This document shows, one piece after another, positions 1-10,405 of a stretch of DNA of 64,000 nt. Numbering within the stretch: the first letter of the stretch is position 1; the number at the start of each line of letters is the position of its first letter. Under the pieces are notes generated by a model. The model searched no databases and was not told the origin of the DNA. It saw only the letters and a list, made by a program, of their open reading frames with translations. The DNA is from Hyaloperonospora brassicae (Eukaryota; Oomycota; Peronosporomycetes; Peronosporales; Peronosporaceae): NCBI GenBank assembly GCA_947650285.1, contig CANTFL010001211.1, positions 124,001 to 188,000 on the forward strand. Direction: 5' to 3'. Position numbers and translations under genes: made by a program.

Positions 1-238
1 CCAAAAAGTCAGCTTTGACTTCCCTGGACCAGGCAAATTTGCATGCGTGCTGACATATCGTCACTAGCCGGAGAACAGTTCTTACCCAATCAAGGAATCC
101 GGGGCCAAGCCCTTGGTAGAGCTCGCTGCCGTCGATCTTCCTGATTTTCAGCTGCTGTTGACTCGCGTCCGGCACTCTATACAAATGATCTGCTGCCTGC
201 TGCTCCTGTCGCGGCGCCTGCTGCACTGAAAATCCTTG

Positions 239-678
239 TCAAGATTCCGGTGCGACGTGCTGCGGACCGAGATGTCCGACGTGCGCTTCTTGCGCTCGTT
301 TCCCTCTCATGCGTTGCCTTAGTTGGTCCACCACTTGATACGGAACTTGTCTCCTGGACGGTGGGTTATCAAGCGCTTCCAAGTGCATCGATTCAGCGTT
401 GCCCATGCTGCGTCCGAGAAGCGATCTAAAAAGCTCACTCTCAATTGCACCTCGGAGTCGCTCGTTCTCTTCCATCTGCAACTGAGATAACTGTATGCGG
501 TCCATGCCACCTTCGAGCCCCACGAGCATCTTGAGGATCCTTTCGTTTACTTCCGCACTCCTCATGTGGGTGGGTTGGCGGGTCGGCGACTTCGGCAGGC
601 GGCGTCACGGTCCTTTCGTGACCGGCGGCTGGCGGCGCTTGTGCCTTGTTGTCGGAGATGTCACTTGGGCTCATAACC
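239..678 (-). pseudogene. retroelement gag-like fragment, frameshifted
   Basis: Two overlapping minus-strand frames make up one broken coding region. The upstream frame has an ATG near 675 and a Pro/Ala-rich start. It gives way near 565 to a second frame that runs to 239. The second frame is glutamine- and leucine-rich and looks like a coiled coil (motifs MEENERLR and VVDQLRQRMRGKR). A basic, heptad-like region with an N-terminal low-complexity leader is common in oomycete retroelement gag proteins. No protease or polymerase follows inside the window, so the rest would lie left of position 1. The assignment to gag is inference from composition and from the repeat-rich setting; it could be another coiled-coil protein. 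Confidence 0.35.
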
Positions 679-1045
679 TGTTTAATGTAAGTGAAACGTG
701 GTGAAAATGATTCTTTTATCACGCTTTAGTCTACCTCCTAATTGTTCAACATTGTGAGTTTCCCCACCACTCAATCGGTTGGTTGCAGTACCAACACCTT
801 GTCTACTAGACAGAAAGGACACACAATATCGTCAGCCGCATTTCGCCGCTTTCTTTTCCAGATGCAAATTTCCTTTAACATGCTGTTGTCGCAGTAATGT
901 CGATGATTGATCACTCTGACTTCCCATCAGCTCTGCCTACTGACCCGGCGGCATCGATGTAACCGAGGAGGACGTCGGGGGATCTGGAGGATCTACCCAA
1001 GCCTTTTTCTAGTCTCGCTGAAATAAACGCCATGGCGACACGGGG
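679..1045. other. no gene seen
   Basis: This is the interval between the minus-strand gag-like fragment and the plus-strand LINE. I see no open frame of useful length and no structured repeat in it. Confidence 0.4.
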
Positions 1046-1098
1046 ATTAACACTCCAAACGGCGATGGGGGCGGCAGCGCAGGCGGTAGTGAGGCCTC

Positions 1099-1833
1099 TT
1101 GCTGTTGCCGTTCCGGCTTAGCTGCCTCGGCTTCGGCTCGCCCGGAGCCCAGCAGCGCGCCCCAGACGGAGCAGGAATCCCAGTACGCTCACCAGCAACC
1201 GCAACTTGCGCCATCGGTACCCCTACCGTGGCTTGTGAAACCAATGAAAGGATTTGCCGACAGTCTGCTGCCCCGTCTGCCTCTGGAAGCCGTCTTATCG
1301 CTGTGGCGGACACCGACACCGTGTTGCGCAAATATGAGGAGGCGACGGAGCCTACCAACGGGGCTGTTGACACACCCGGGACTTCACCGGCGCCGTCGGA
1401 CTATCCGAACTTGGCCGGAACCACGTTGACAAATTCTGGTTCTAATACATTGTACTGCTTTACTGAGGCGGAAATGGTCAAGAAAACGGCAGCTACAGTG
1501 CGAGGTAGGGCGCCTACTACTTCCGAATCCGTTCTTTTGACGTACAAACGCCTAGAGCGCAATAATTTCCGCGCCCTCATCGCCGGCGTCAACTGTAAGC
1601 GGGATTCCTCACTAACCTGGGCAACTCGATCATCCGCTACCGTTGTCGACTATCCTTCATTTGATAAACACCTCGGGGACCGTTCTGTGGCAACTCTTGC
1701 TACCGGCAACTGCCTTGCGATGTCGATTGCCCAGGCGGCAGCGGATAGCACTTTGGACGAGTCTGACCCGACACTCTCTCGCCTGACATCCAGCCTCATA
1801 CGCGGCGTTAAATATTCTGGGCTTCTTCATTAA
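1099..1833 (+). pseudogene. LINE ORF1-like fragment
   Basis: An open stretch of about 244 codons with no good ATG at its start. It is rich in Ala, Thr, Ser and Arg, with no zinc knuckle or RRM that I can recognise. It lies directly upstream of the endonuclease and RT of the same strand, where ORF1 of a LINE belongs. Further short open pieces (2188-2610 and 2818-3048) probably continue the same decayed ORF. Assignment rests on position rather than motif. Confidence 0.4.
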
Positions 1834-3529
1834 AAAGGTTCAATGCCTCATTATCATAAGGTTCATGCGCTGGCAAATGGCACCGCGGCTGGACCAAGAT
1901 GACCCGACAGAAATCGGCGTCTCAGATGCGCTGGTATCTTGACGATTACGCGACAATCCCCTTTGATTGGAAAGCTGTTGTGACGACCGATTCCTGGGGT
2001 GGCACCGATACCGTCCGAACTTAAGCTACTTTTCTGCAGCGCGCTGTTTTTGTGGTGAAAGAACTATAGGGCGGTCAAACAGGGTGGAGCTGCCGTGAAT
2101 CTCTACCAACTCATGTCACGCGCCATCACCGAGCGATAGAAAGCGCGGCTGAGCATTTGCTGTCAGTTGAGGAATTGATCGACGACGTTGTTGCCGCAAA
2201 GATTCCGATTCCAGAGAATCCGCCGCTGCTGTTGCGGTTTAAATAATGTCACTACTTGGCTCTCATCCATTCAGGAAGGTCCACTCAACTGCAGGACTGT
2301 GGGCAAGAGCTGGCTGCCAGCGTGGACGCCTTATAATCTGGTATATCTGGTTGTCTTACCGGCCGCGACCCGAGTAACGACCACGAGGTGGAAGAGGGAA
2401 GTGGAGCCATGGTCTTGGTCTCCGATGCGGACTGCCGAGCCCCCGTTCCCTTGTAAAAGCCAGCGGAACCCCATGATCTACCAACTATTCATTTGGCCGG
2501 GACACGTAAACGTTCCGCCTTCGCTTGAAAACGGGGCCATGTATCTTCACCTAAGGATCGCTGTTCCGATGGCACAATGGTGCATTACCAGCCCAGTGAC
2601 GACCCCTTGACGACAGTTAAAAAGGCCGCGGCACGCCTGTCTCGGCTCGTCCCTCTTCTCTGGACGGATACGACCGCATCGACCGCGATGACTGGGAAGT
2701 CGCGTGCGGGTTTTTAGGTCCATGGTGGCAGCCCTCTACTGCTACTCCGGTCTCCATTGTTGAAAGCTCTACGAAGGACTGGCATCGGGTGGCGCGGCAG
2801 GCGCCGGACCATTTATTATGATATCTACGGCACTTAACGTTGTCGGGAGAACTCCTTCAGGCGTTAGATTCTGCAGTCCTGTTTCAGTGGATGACGGACA
2901 TCCGCCGGGTGTGTCTTACAGATGGACTGCAGCACTACCGCTAGCAACCCCTCGATCGCCCTACCCACACGTGATTGGATGGATGGATCGCCCGTACGCG
3001 ATACAGAGGCATCACAGTCACGCTAGCGTCTCTGGTGGACAGTTATGACGACTGGAGACTACTCCGGGACAAGAATTATGGCGGTGATGAGATCTTACGA
3101 CGGTGTGACCCTCAACGCCGTTGGAGTTCAAGTCAGCTCTTTCTGTGAGCGCTCATTTACGACAAGGAAATTGCTGCAATCAGTGAGGGTGAGCCTCTCG
3201 GGGATGAGGCTAAATTGAGATCGCACGTAAAGCTCGTCCTGTATAGCCACCAGTACAAGACAGCGTATTATGACTTGAGCAAACAGGCAGATTGGCGTGC
3301 GATTGAGCGATTTTTCTCCTCATACCTAACACGGCCAGCGGCGACAAGTCCGCTTGAGTACTAAGGGCACTTCAAGGCTACATCTCCGTTCACGCATGCG
3401 TCGGTCGGAGGTATCGACATCAGATGTCTATGGTCGATCAGCAAAACTGGACGGCCAAAGTCCTACACACCGTCTTACGACCGCCTGCTAACTTCTTATA
3501 TCCATATTCTTAGACAAAATGTAAGTGGG

Positions 3530-4345
3530 TTTTCCGAAGACATCATATCCTCTAGTTGTCCGCGTGGCTCAAGACTGCTAAGCGGCTGCGGCCTCTCGCG
3601 TGTTGCATCCAGGAAACCCACGTCGCGACGTCTGCGGAGGTTTACACATTACGTCATGAGTGGAGGACGCTCTAAGGTAAACAGTTTGACTCTTGTCCCG
3701 CTTCGATGTCGTATTGGAGTGTTGGCTCACCCCGATCTTGCGGCGTCGCTATTATACTTATCCCCGAAGCTGCGGCCGCCGCGACGGCATGGAATCCGGC
3801 TTGTTGGAATTCAAAGACCATAGGAGTGACAGTGCGCGACATGAAGATTCTTAGCGTTTATGCTTCGAGCGACCGGAAGAAGCGGAAGAATTTTTTTTCG
3901 CATTATATCTGAATGAAGCCTGCCGTGGGATCCTACTATATTGCTCGGCGACTTTAACAGCGTACAGCTCCCTCAACTCGATCTACTGGGTCAGCGGCCG
4001 GCTTGACGGTCGGAGAGCCCGATGTTAGCGGGGCTGCCGGAATCTTATGGTATGAGTGATGCACGCCACTTGCGGGAGCATGCAGAACTCTACGTCGACG
4101 TCGACGTGACGCCGGTTAATTATTTCACGTTTTGGAGAAAAGACTGTGGCAATTGGATTGATCGTTTTTACGTCCCGAAATCCTGGTTACCGGACGTTTT
4201 TTTGCTTTCGGCCACTCCACATACGTATAATTCCGATCACAAACAGGTGATGCTTCATTTGAGGAAACCACGGTACACGTCGGGATGTCGCCGGCAGCGA
4301 CCAGCCACATATCCCATTCAATTTGATCGGTCGGAACTTGTCTAG
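3530..4345 (+). pseudogene. LINE apurinic/apyrimidinic endonuclease domain, broken
   Basis: Pieces of an exonuclease-endonuclease-phosphatase domain are spread over three frames. Visible marks are the VYASSDR-type motif near 3858-3880, the GDFNSVQ motif near 3950-3973 (family pattern GDFN), and the C-terminal NSDHKQVMLHL motif near 4230-4263 (the catalytic SDH). In the family this domain nicks target DNA to prime reverse transcription. Stops between the pieces make it non-functional. Confidence 0.75.
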
Positions 4346-4670
4346 ATGCTCTGATAACGGAACTGATTGATATGGGGTGCGTCACGCGCCGTCCACTCGG
4401 ACATGGGATCGGAATGTTGAGCGTTGTACCGCCAGTATTCGTGCAGCAACAAAATGTGAGCAGCGGTGGCGCCGACGCGTTATTGGTAAGGTTTGGCTCC
4501 GTTGTCGGCGGTAGTTTCTCACCCGTCAGCAGTGAGTATCTTTTGATGCGGAGGATGTCCGAGAAGCCCACTTAACGCGCCTGGGCGAGCAGCTCGAACG
4601 GTGGACAGACCTTCTCCGGTGGTCTTATTAGCGCCTCGCAAATTGGGAAAACAATCAACACGCCACGTTC

Positions 4671-5600
4671 TTGAAACCTCGACATGAGGATGCTTTTACA
4701 TCATATATGTTCATTTCGGACCAATTCGCGTTGGAATGGGGTCCAGTGCTCAGCTCCGATCAACGGGGCACCGCCTCTGATAAGCTACATGCCGCGTTGT
4801 ATACGTTTGTGACGATTCCGCCGGCGCGGTGGATTACTCCCTCCGACAACGACGGTCTTCTCCGACCGCTTACGGACGCTGAAGTGTTATGTGAGATTCA
4901 GACGCTACGCAGACATAAATCGACCGGCCACGATGGTCTAAACAATGATTTTTACAAGAATACCTCATCGTTTATGGTGCCGGCGATGGCCGCTATTAGC
5001 AACCAGATTATGGCTGGTGCGAACTTACCTCCTTGATTTCTCACCGACCTCAATATAACCCTCCGGAAGGAAGGCGACTCCAACGACACCATGGATTATC
5101 ATCCAATCTCTTTGTTACAAACGAGTCAAAAGGTCTTTGCCAAGGTTTTAGTGACGCGCGTCCAGGTTTCACTCCCTCTCGGTATTGGCAACTCTCAACA
5201 GGGATTCGTCCACGGTCGAAGGATGACCAGAAAGGTGATGATGATAATAGCTCATTTGACGACAGTAAGCGATCAGAACGATGTGGACGCCGCACACAGC
5301 AGATGTATCGTTCTCTTGGAATTCCGAAAGGCCTATGATGCAGTGGACAGAGATTTTACAATGTATGCCGAACTGCGACAATTTGGGTACGATCAGCGTT
5401 TCATCCGCCTCATTCGGCGATTCACTCCGGAACGATAGCCAGGTTTGTCGTTAACGGGGACCATTCATCGCCTCTTCCGGCGCGGTCTGGCACACGACAG
5501 GGCTGCCCGCTCGCGCCTCTCCTCTTTTTGCTGGTGGTGGAGGTACCAGGATTCGCTCTACAGCAAGACCCCCATCTTAGGGGTTTGACCATACCCAGGC
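4671..5600 (+). pseudogene. LINE reverse transcriptase domain, broken
   Basis: RT family blocks appear in order: KSTGHDGLNNDFYK (4917-4960), HPISLLQTSQKVFAKVL (5101-5151), QQGFVHGRR (about 5197-5223), FRKAYDAVDRDF (5323-5358) and RQGCPLAPLLFLLVVE (about 5497-5545). A stop at about 5035 and another near 5437 interrupt the frame. The block where the catalytic FADD box should lie, around 5610-5640, reads as a degraded sequence without the two aspartates. The polymerase is therefore dead. Confidence 0.85.
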
Positions 5601-6399
5601 AGCCGGGTAGGTCTCACCTCTTTTCGGTCTTCGGCTTAAAACGGCTGACCAACACCTCACGCTCTCAAGCTCATACGAGCCTTTGGTGATATGTCCGGAT
5701 TGAGTTTTCAATCAGACAAGAGCCAACTGATTTTTTCGAATCTGGCTATTTCTGTAGCGCAGTACGAGAGTAGTGCCGTCGTTCTTGCCGGTCAAACGAC
5801 CTGGCACCTCGATGACACGGTCGGAACAGGCGACTCGGAAAACCGGAATTGGGCACTGCGGATCCAACAGATTCATAGATGTCCCGTCACGGCAACGCGG
5901 GTTGCGACAAGCGTCGCCAATCGTGTGCTGCTTCTCAGCTTCGTCGTGCGTCCCTTGATACTGATCACCGCCATCGTCTTTGAACTTCCGCTATGGGCGG
6001 AAAAAGATCTGCGCAATCTGTACATGCAATTCATGTGGGTACATGCGACGACGACGGACAGTAGTAGTCACAAAGCCAACCTCGAGCTTCTCGTTACTCG
6101 GAAACGTGCCGGTGGTATCGGTCTGGTGGGCGTGTCTGTAGCGGTCAAACCTCAGCGATTCAAGCATGCGGTGATTTGGCTAACCCAAAAGGAAGATACC
6201 TTCGTGGCCTAGCAGGCATGGGCTTTCCGCGGTGGGCCTGGAACGCACAGGGTGCGCGTCTCTCCGGCTCCAGTACAACGGCAGACGCCTTTTCGCCGGA
6301 TACAGAGTCCACGTCTGCGATTGGAACAAGAGATCGGGGAATGGTTGGCACCAACATTAGCCCAGGTGCTTCACACCACCACCTGAATTGCCCGACACT

Positions 6400-6821
6400 C
6401 TGACTGTAACGGGGCACCGACGACTACGTACTGGTCTACCAGTACGTAGTCAACTTTCACTGACAACAGAGAAGGTCAGTGCCCATCTAAGTGTGAACAC
6501 TACACAGAGGACGGTAAAAGAAAAACTGTTATCGAATGAAATCAAGTCCTATAGCTCTCATTGCCTCTGTCTGTCCTGAATTCATCATATTACTTAAACT
6601 AAACATATGGTGACGTCTACTCACCACCCATTGCGTGCGTCTAGCAGCGATTGGTGGGTTGATAACATCACAAAATATTAACCAATGAGTGTCCCCTTCG
6701 GTCACCCAACAAGGTCACTATACTTAGTGATATTGTAAAAAGAATATTCAACGTTATATTCTTTAGTGCCATTTTATTCTTCATGACAATGTCATGTAAC
6801 GGGCTACCCCGTTACACTGAC
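6400..6821. mobile_element. solo LTR with 5-bp target-site duplication
   Basis: The 412-bp insert at 6405-6816 begins TGTAACGGGG and ends CCCCGTTACA, so its termini are inverted repeats of each other. It is flanked by perfect 5-bp direct repeats CTGAC at 6400-6404 and 6817-6821. It is AT-richer than the LINE it interrupts and has no coding capacity, which is typical of an LTR left after recombination between two LTRs. Internal hairpins lie at 6422-6451 (14-bp arms, 2-nt loop) and at its 3' end, 6795-6816 (9-bp arms). Its termini match the LTR at 57785-58316, although the bodies differ. Orientation is not determined. Confidence 0.88.
6422..6451. repeat. perfect hairpin, 14-bp arms
   Basis: GACTACGTACTGGT at 6422-6435 is the exact reverse complement of 6438-6451, with only CT between. 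It lies 17 bp inside the start of the solo LTR. The other solo LTR of this window has a comparable hairpin at the same place (57801-57817), so an inverted repeat just inside the terminus may be a family feature. Confidence 0.85.
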
Positions 6822-7584
6822 GCCTTGATTGCAGAGGCAATTAGTTGGTGTATGAGCTGCGTTTTCGTCGCGAAGTATCATGTTCCCTTCCCATCCCGCC
6901 CATTGGAGACCGACGACATACCAGCTGACATGAAACAATTCTGGCTTACCTTTTGCTGGAATGCGAACCCCTGGATTCGCGACGCGCGTGAAAATGTGCT
7001 ATTGACTAGCACCTATACTCGGATCGCAGACTGTTCTCTAGTATTTCTACAGTGTGAGTGTGTAGGCCCATCGGTTTTCGCTTTTCGAATACCTCGGCAA
7101 CCGCTTCAAGCAAACCGCCACTCTGCGACACCATTACGCAGGTGGGCCACTTCCATCGTGCTTTCTGCGCCCGTAATTCCTGTCGGGTAGGTGTTTAGTA
7201 CGAGCGCGCCGCTACGCCTCCGAAAACCACCGCGATTTAAGGAGTGCTTGCACTGGAGCTACCAAGGCTTAGGCGTCATTGACGGGCGGCCGAAAGAAGC
7301 TAGTCTCTGCTCGGCACCGTCCGTAACTCTGTTACGAGGCGAAGTTGGGCTAAACTGGTTTTGTCAAGGGCCTCTTCCAGCTCTCGACCCCAGTTCGGAC
7401 GAGGACCAGCGGAAGGTACGTTCAGGTATCCACAAATAAGGACTGGTATTCGAAGCGCACCCGACGCTGCATCGCTTCCCGTAGTCTGTCCCCGACGCAA
7501 CGACCGACCTGCACGTGCTACGGCCGTAGGAGATCAGGTTTTCAGTCCTGTTAAAAGGTCCTCGCCCGGCCACTACTGCTGTTT

Positions 7585-7941
7585 GTGGATCGGCTAGTGG
7601 CTAAGGCGGACAAAGACAGGTGGCAATGCGCTGCTCTCCGTCAAACACCGGTGCAAGTGTGGGACCATTGCAATGTCCTATCCGATCATCAGGTCTGGAC
7701 GAGGTATCGCGTCGCGACAGGACAACTCACTTTGTTTCATGCGAGGCGTCCTGGAGACAACAGTTGCCGGAAGCTTCCGGCTTGTCAAGGGTGCGAGGAG
7801 ACCATGGGGCATCTCTTTTGGGAATGCCCGAGCGCCGCAGCTCTCTGGTACAAACTGGTTGCGCATTGGACTGGGGAGCGGGCATGCCGCCAACGCGCCC
7901 TCCACTTCTTTGAGACATGCGTCGGCAGACAAGTCTCCTGA
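7585..7941 (+). pseudogene. LINE C-terminal zinc-binding region (zf-RVT-like)
   Basis: An open frame with the pattern CQGCEETMGHLFWEC, a Cys-x2-Cys...His-x4-Cys arrangement that follows the RT in plant and oomycete LINEs. A following frame (8014-8346) carries IWTDRNN and a Lys/Arg-rich tail, typical of the far C-terminus of these polyproteins. The two pieces are out of frame with each other. Confidence 0.7.
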
Positions 7942-8346
7942 CTACCGCCACAACGACGGCGAATTTTAGCCGAGCGGTTCCAGGATCAAGTCGCGAGGGC
8001 TGAACGCGTTTGAATGCCCATCTGGCACATACTGTCTACGCACTGTCAAACCAAAATCTGGACAGACAGGAATAATGTTGCCTTCCGGGCGGAGACAATT
8101 GATCTGTGTGGGAATACCACCAGCTTCTGGGCTTCGTGCTTACGGCACCTCCGGGCTATCGCGAAAAGAGAGCATCGGAAGGCTAAGACCGCCATATCGA
8201 AAGCCATTCTGTATGCATGCATTGTGCTATTGGAGCGCGATACTCGTGAACCACCGGTTCCGAATGGTGACAGCCATCGTCAGGCCCCGGGGCACCCTCC
8301 GGAGCTTACAGCCTGGCTTCGGACATACCAGAGATCATGCACATAG

Positions 8347-8982
8347 GTAACTAACTACCCGTGTAAATCGAGTATCTGAATCCTCCTCAACAGCTCTGCC
8401 TTCTGGGGACTCTTGCGATAAAGCCAGGGGACGTTTACCCACTCCGCGTCAAGTTCGTGTCGCATCAACTTGCCGATTGTGGCATGGTGCTTGTCCTCTT
8501 TCAGTGACCAAAACGAAAGTCAGATTCAGGTTCAACGAAGACCGAGCGAGTCTCCGTTCGACCGCGCTCAGCCGACATGGCTCAAATGGGCGAGGCCTTT
8601 ACGCGTGGCGTAAAAGCTGTACTCAATACTCAGGAATTCCTGTCGCTACACATTGACTTCAATCAGAAAGACACGGCAGCCAGTTTGGTAACACACTTCG
8701 ATCAGCTTTCTTGACACCGGAGAAAATGGAGACATTGATGTCAAGTCGGGCAGGCTACAGCTGTAGTGAACGCACATACGAAACTACGTTGCTAACCCGA
8801 ACGCGCAGTGGTGGAGTCGTCCGACAAGTCGGCCAAACGAAGAACGCATCAACAGGATCGTTGTCCTGTTCAGCAAAAGTCTGGACAACGGTCGTCTGAC
8901 TGAAGCAGCACTGAAGTGCACACAACATGCCGGAATCGAAAGCTGAACGGGACAGCAACGTCGCGAAACAACGACTCCTTCT
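8347..8982 (+). other. intergenic; short unassigned coding remnant
   Basis: After the LINE tail there is a short plus-strand open piece starting at an ATG near 8577 (MAQMGEAFTRGV) that hits a stop near 8713 and seems to continue in another frame. It may be a retroelement gag remnant, but I cannot assign it. Nothing else is recognised before the stop codon of the COPI-associated gene at 8983. Confidence 0.3.
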
Positions 8983-9473
8983 TCACACGATCGCCGGTGC
9001 GCCCGAAGGTGTGTAGCCAGTAGCAGCAAACTCCCGAGGACGGTCAAAGTCGTGCGCTGGCGGCACCGCCGAGAACGCCGGGTGCTTGGATATGACAAAG
9101 AAGTTGAAGAACGCATTGAGGAACAACAACATGGCGTCCAGAATCGTGAGCCAAAAGTTGCCCATCGACAGCGGCCAAATCGCAATACTATAAACAACAA
9201 CCACAACAACCACAACAACCACAACATCGTTAGCAAACTCGCGCCTCCACAAGATACCCCCACAAGTCTCAATGCAGTTAAACACACGCAGCAACGCGTC
9301 AGCATCTTACAAGACGAGGAACAACGTGCGCGTTTTGTTGCCATACATAAAGCCAAAGTTCGTGCGCAGCACCACGTCCGTCTTCTCGCTGCGCAGCTCA
9401 AACGCCAGCAACAGCGCACCAAACAGACTGCAAATAGCACCACCACGCGTCAGTGTCTTCTCTCCCCTCTCTC

Positions 9474-9511
<38 letters not shown>

Positions 9512-9839
9512 CTATCGATCTCTTCTTCCATTACATCCATCGAATCCAATTGCTGTCCGTGTCGTACATGATGTAAATCCCCGCAATGGCCTTCTGGAAT
9601 GTATCCACTTGGCCACAGCCCCACGCCAGAACCCCAACCGCCACAGTCAGTGCGCCCAGTACCAAATTCACTCGGCGCATCGCTCTGACGATCGTCTGAC
9701 TGTCGCTCGACTGAATCTGAGCACTGAGGTCGTTCATGAGACCGCTCGAGAGAGCGCACGCGCTGTCCACAGGCGCAGCAAAAGGCGTCGGCGCGCGCGC
9801 GACAGACGCGTTGGGGAACGAGTGGCCGCTTGAGGTCAT
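8983..9839 (-). CDS. COPI-associated (Tvp15-like) membrane protein, 3 exons
   Basis: Exons are 9568-9839, 9311-9427 and 8983-9187 (complement). The 123-bp and 140-bp introns have donors GTACGA and GTAAGA and acceptors GCAG and ATAG. Joined, they encode about 197 residues in one frame. Four hydrophobic segments can be seen: VNLVLGALTVAVGVLAW, AIAGIYIILFGALLLAF, TLFLVFIAIWPLSMG and LLFLNAFFNFFVI. The hallmark FGFMYGNKTRTLF sits in the middle, and a KHPAF motif follows the last segment. This pattern is that of the COPI_assoc family, small Golgi/vesicle membrane proteins such as yeast Tvp15. The ATG at 9839 gives a short cytosolic leader before the first membrane segment. The second intron is rich in CAA/TTG triplets and the first in (TC)n, so the gene is easily missed by single-ORF searches. 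Family assignment is by motif memory. Confidence 0.82.
9477..9505. repeat. (TC)n microsatellite in intron
   Basis: About 14 TC units within intron 1 of the COPI-associated gene; on the gene strand it reads (GA)n. Confidence 0.9.
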
Positions 9840-10263
9840 AGGGCGACGGCCGACGATAGAGCGGAGCGACGGAGACGGCGGCGGTGTGTCTGTGCACGAG
9901 AGGGCGGCGACTCGGGTCGGCTGGACAGACTCAATTTAGAAACGCGCGCGTTGGGTTTTTAATTGTAGAAACAGCGTCGGGGAGCGATATACTGCTTTTG
10001 GTAGCGGGATTATGATGGCGTCGAAGCTGCTCGCGGACGTGTGCGAGATGGTGTTTGTTGTTTTCAACGTTAACCCGAATCCATTCCACCACACCCGACA
10101 CAACAGCCATTTCCACAACATAATCCGCTGCGCACACACTGCGGCTCCCGCTCGCTATCGTGTGTTTGCGCTTATCCCGACCCTACTAAGTACCCCCCCC
10201 CCCCCACACACACATACCCAGTTCCCTCGATCCCGTCCTCCACCTGCCTCGTTCCTAGTGTAG

Positions 10264-10270
10264 CCATTTC
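10264..10270 (+). promoter_or_regulatory. oomycete initiator-like element
   Basis: CCATTTC fits the YCATTYC consensus described for oomycete transcription starts. It lies about 136 bp upstream of the ATG at 10406. Only the match is observed; use as a start site is inferred. Confidence 0.4.
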
Positions 10271-10338
10271 CGCGAACAGCTCCGTCTCTCCATGTCGCAC
10301 ATGCACCACCACAATCAATAGCCGTCCACCCCACTCGT

Positions 10339-10364
10339 TCTCTCTCTCTCTCTCTCTCTCTCTC
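10339..10364. repeat. (TC)13 microsatellite
   Basis: Uninterrupted TC repeat 42 bp upstream of the poly(A) polymerase start codon. Confidence 0.95.
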
Positions 10365-10405
10365 GCCACCCGCTCGCCCGCACGGCCGCCCCACTGCTCC
10401 GTCCC

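Larger units (their letters stand above)
1046..8346 (+). mobile_element. degenerate non-LTR (LINE) retrotransposon
   Basis: Fragments of one LINE occur in the expected order on the plus strand. They are an ORF1-like frame (about 1099-1833), an apurinic endonuclease (about 3530-4345, with LLGDFNSVQ near 3947-3973), a reverse transcriptase (about 4671-5600), a zinc-binding module after the RT (7585-7941), and a tail with IWTDRNN (8014-8346). Every domain is broken by stops or frame changes, so the element cannot encode its proteins. A 412-bp solo LTR lies inside it at 6405-6816, so the element spans about 6.9 kb without that insert. The exact 5' and 3' ends and any target duplication were not found; the endpoints are approximate. 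Confidence 0.85.
9840..10405. promoter_or_regulatory. divergent promoter region
   Basis: This 566-bp interval separates the COPI-associated gene (-) from the poly(A) polymerase gene (+), so it should serve both. It holds a C-run followed by CA repeats near 10193-10215, a (TC)n tract at 10339-10364 and an initiator-like CCATTTC at 10264-10270. No protein-coding region is supported here. Confidence 0.5.

Noticed and set aside
9052..9576. Plus-strand frames with Asn/His/Ser-rich repeats near the COPI-associated gene
   Set aside because: They read through the CAA and TC microsatellites of the introns on the opposite strand; the minus-strand spliced gene explains the region.
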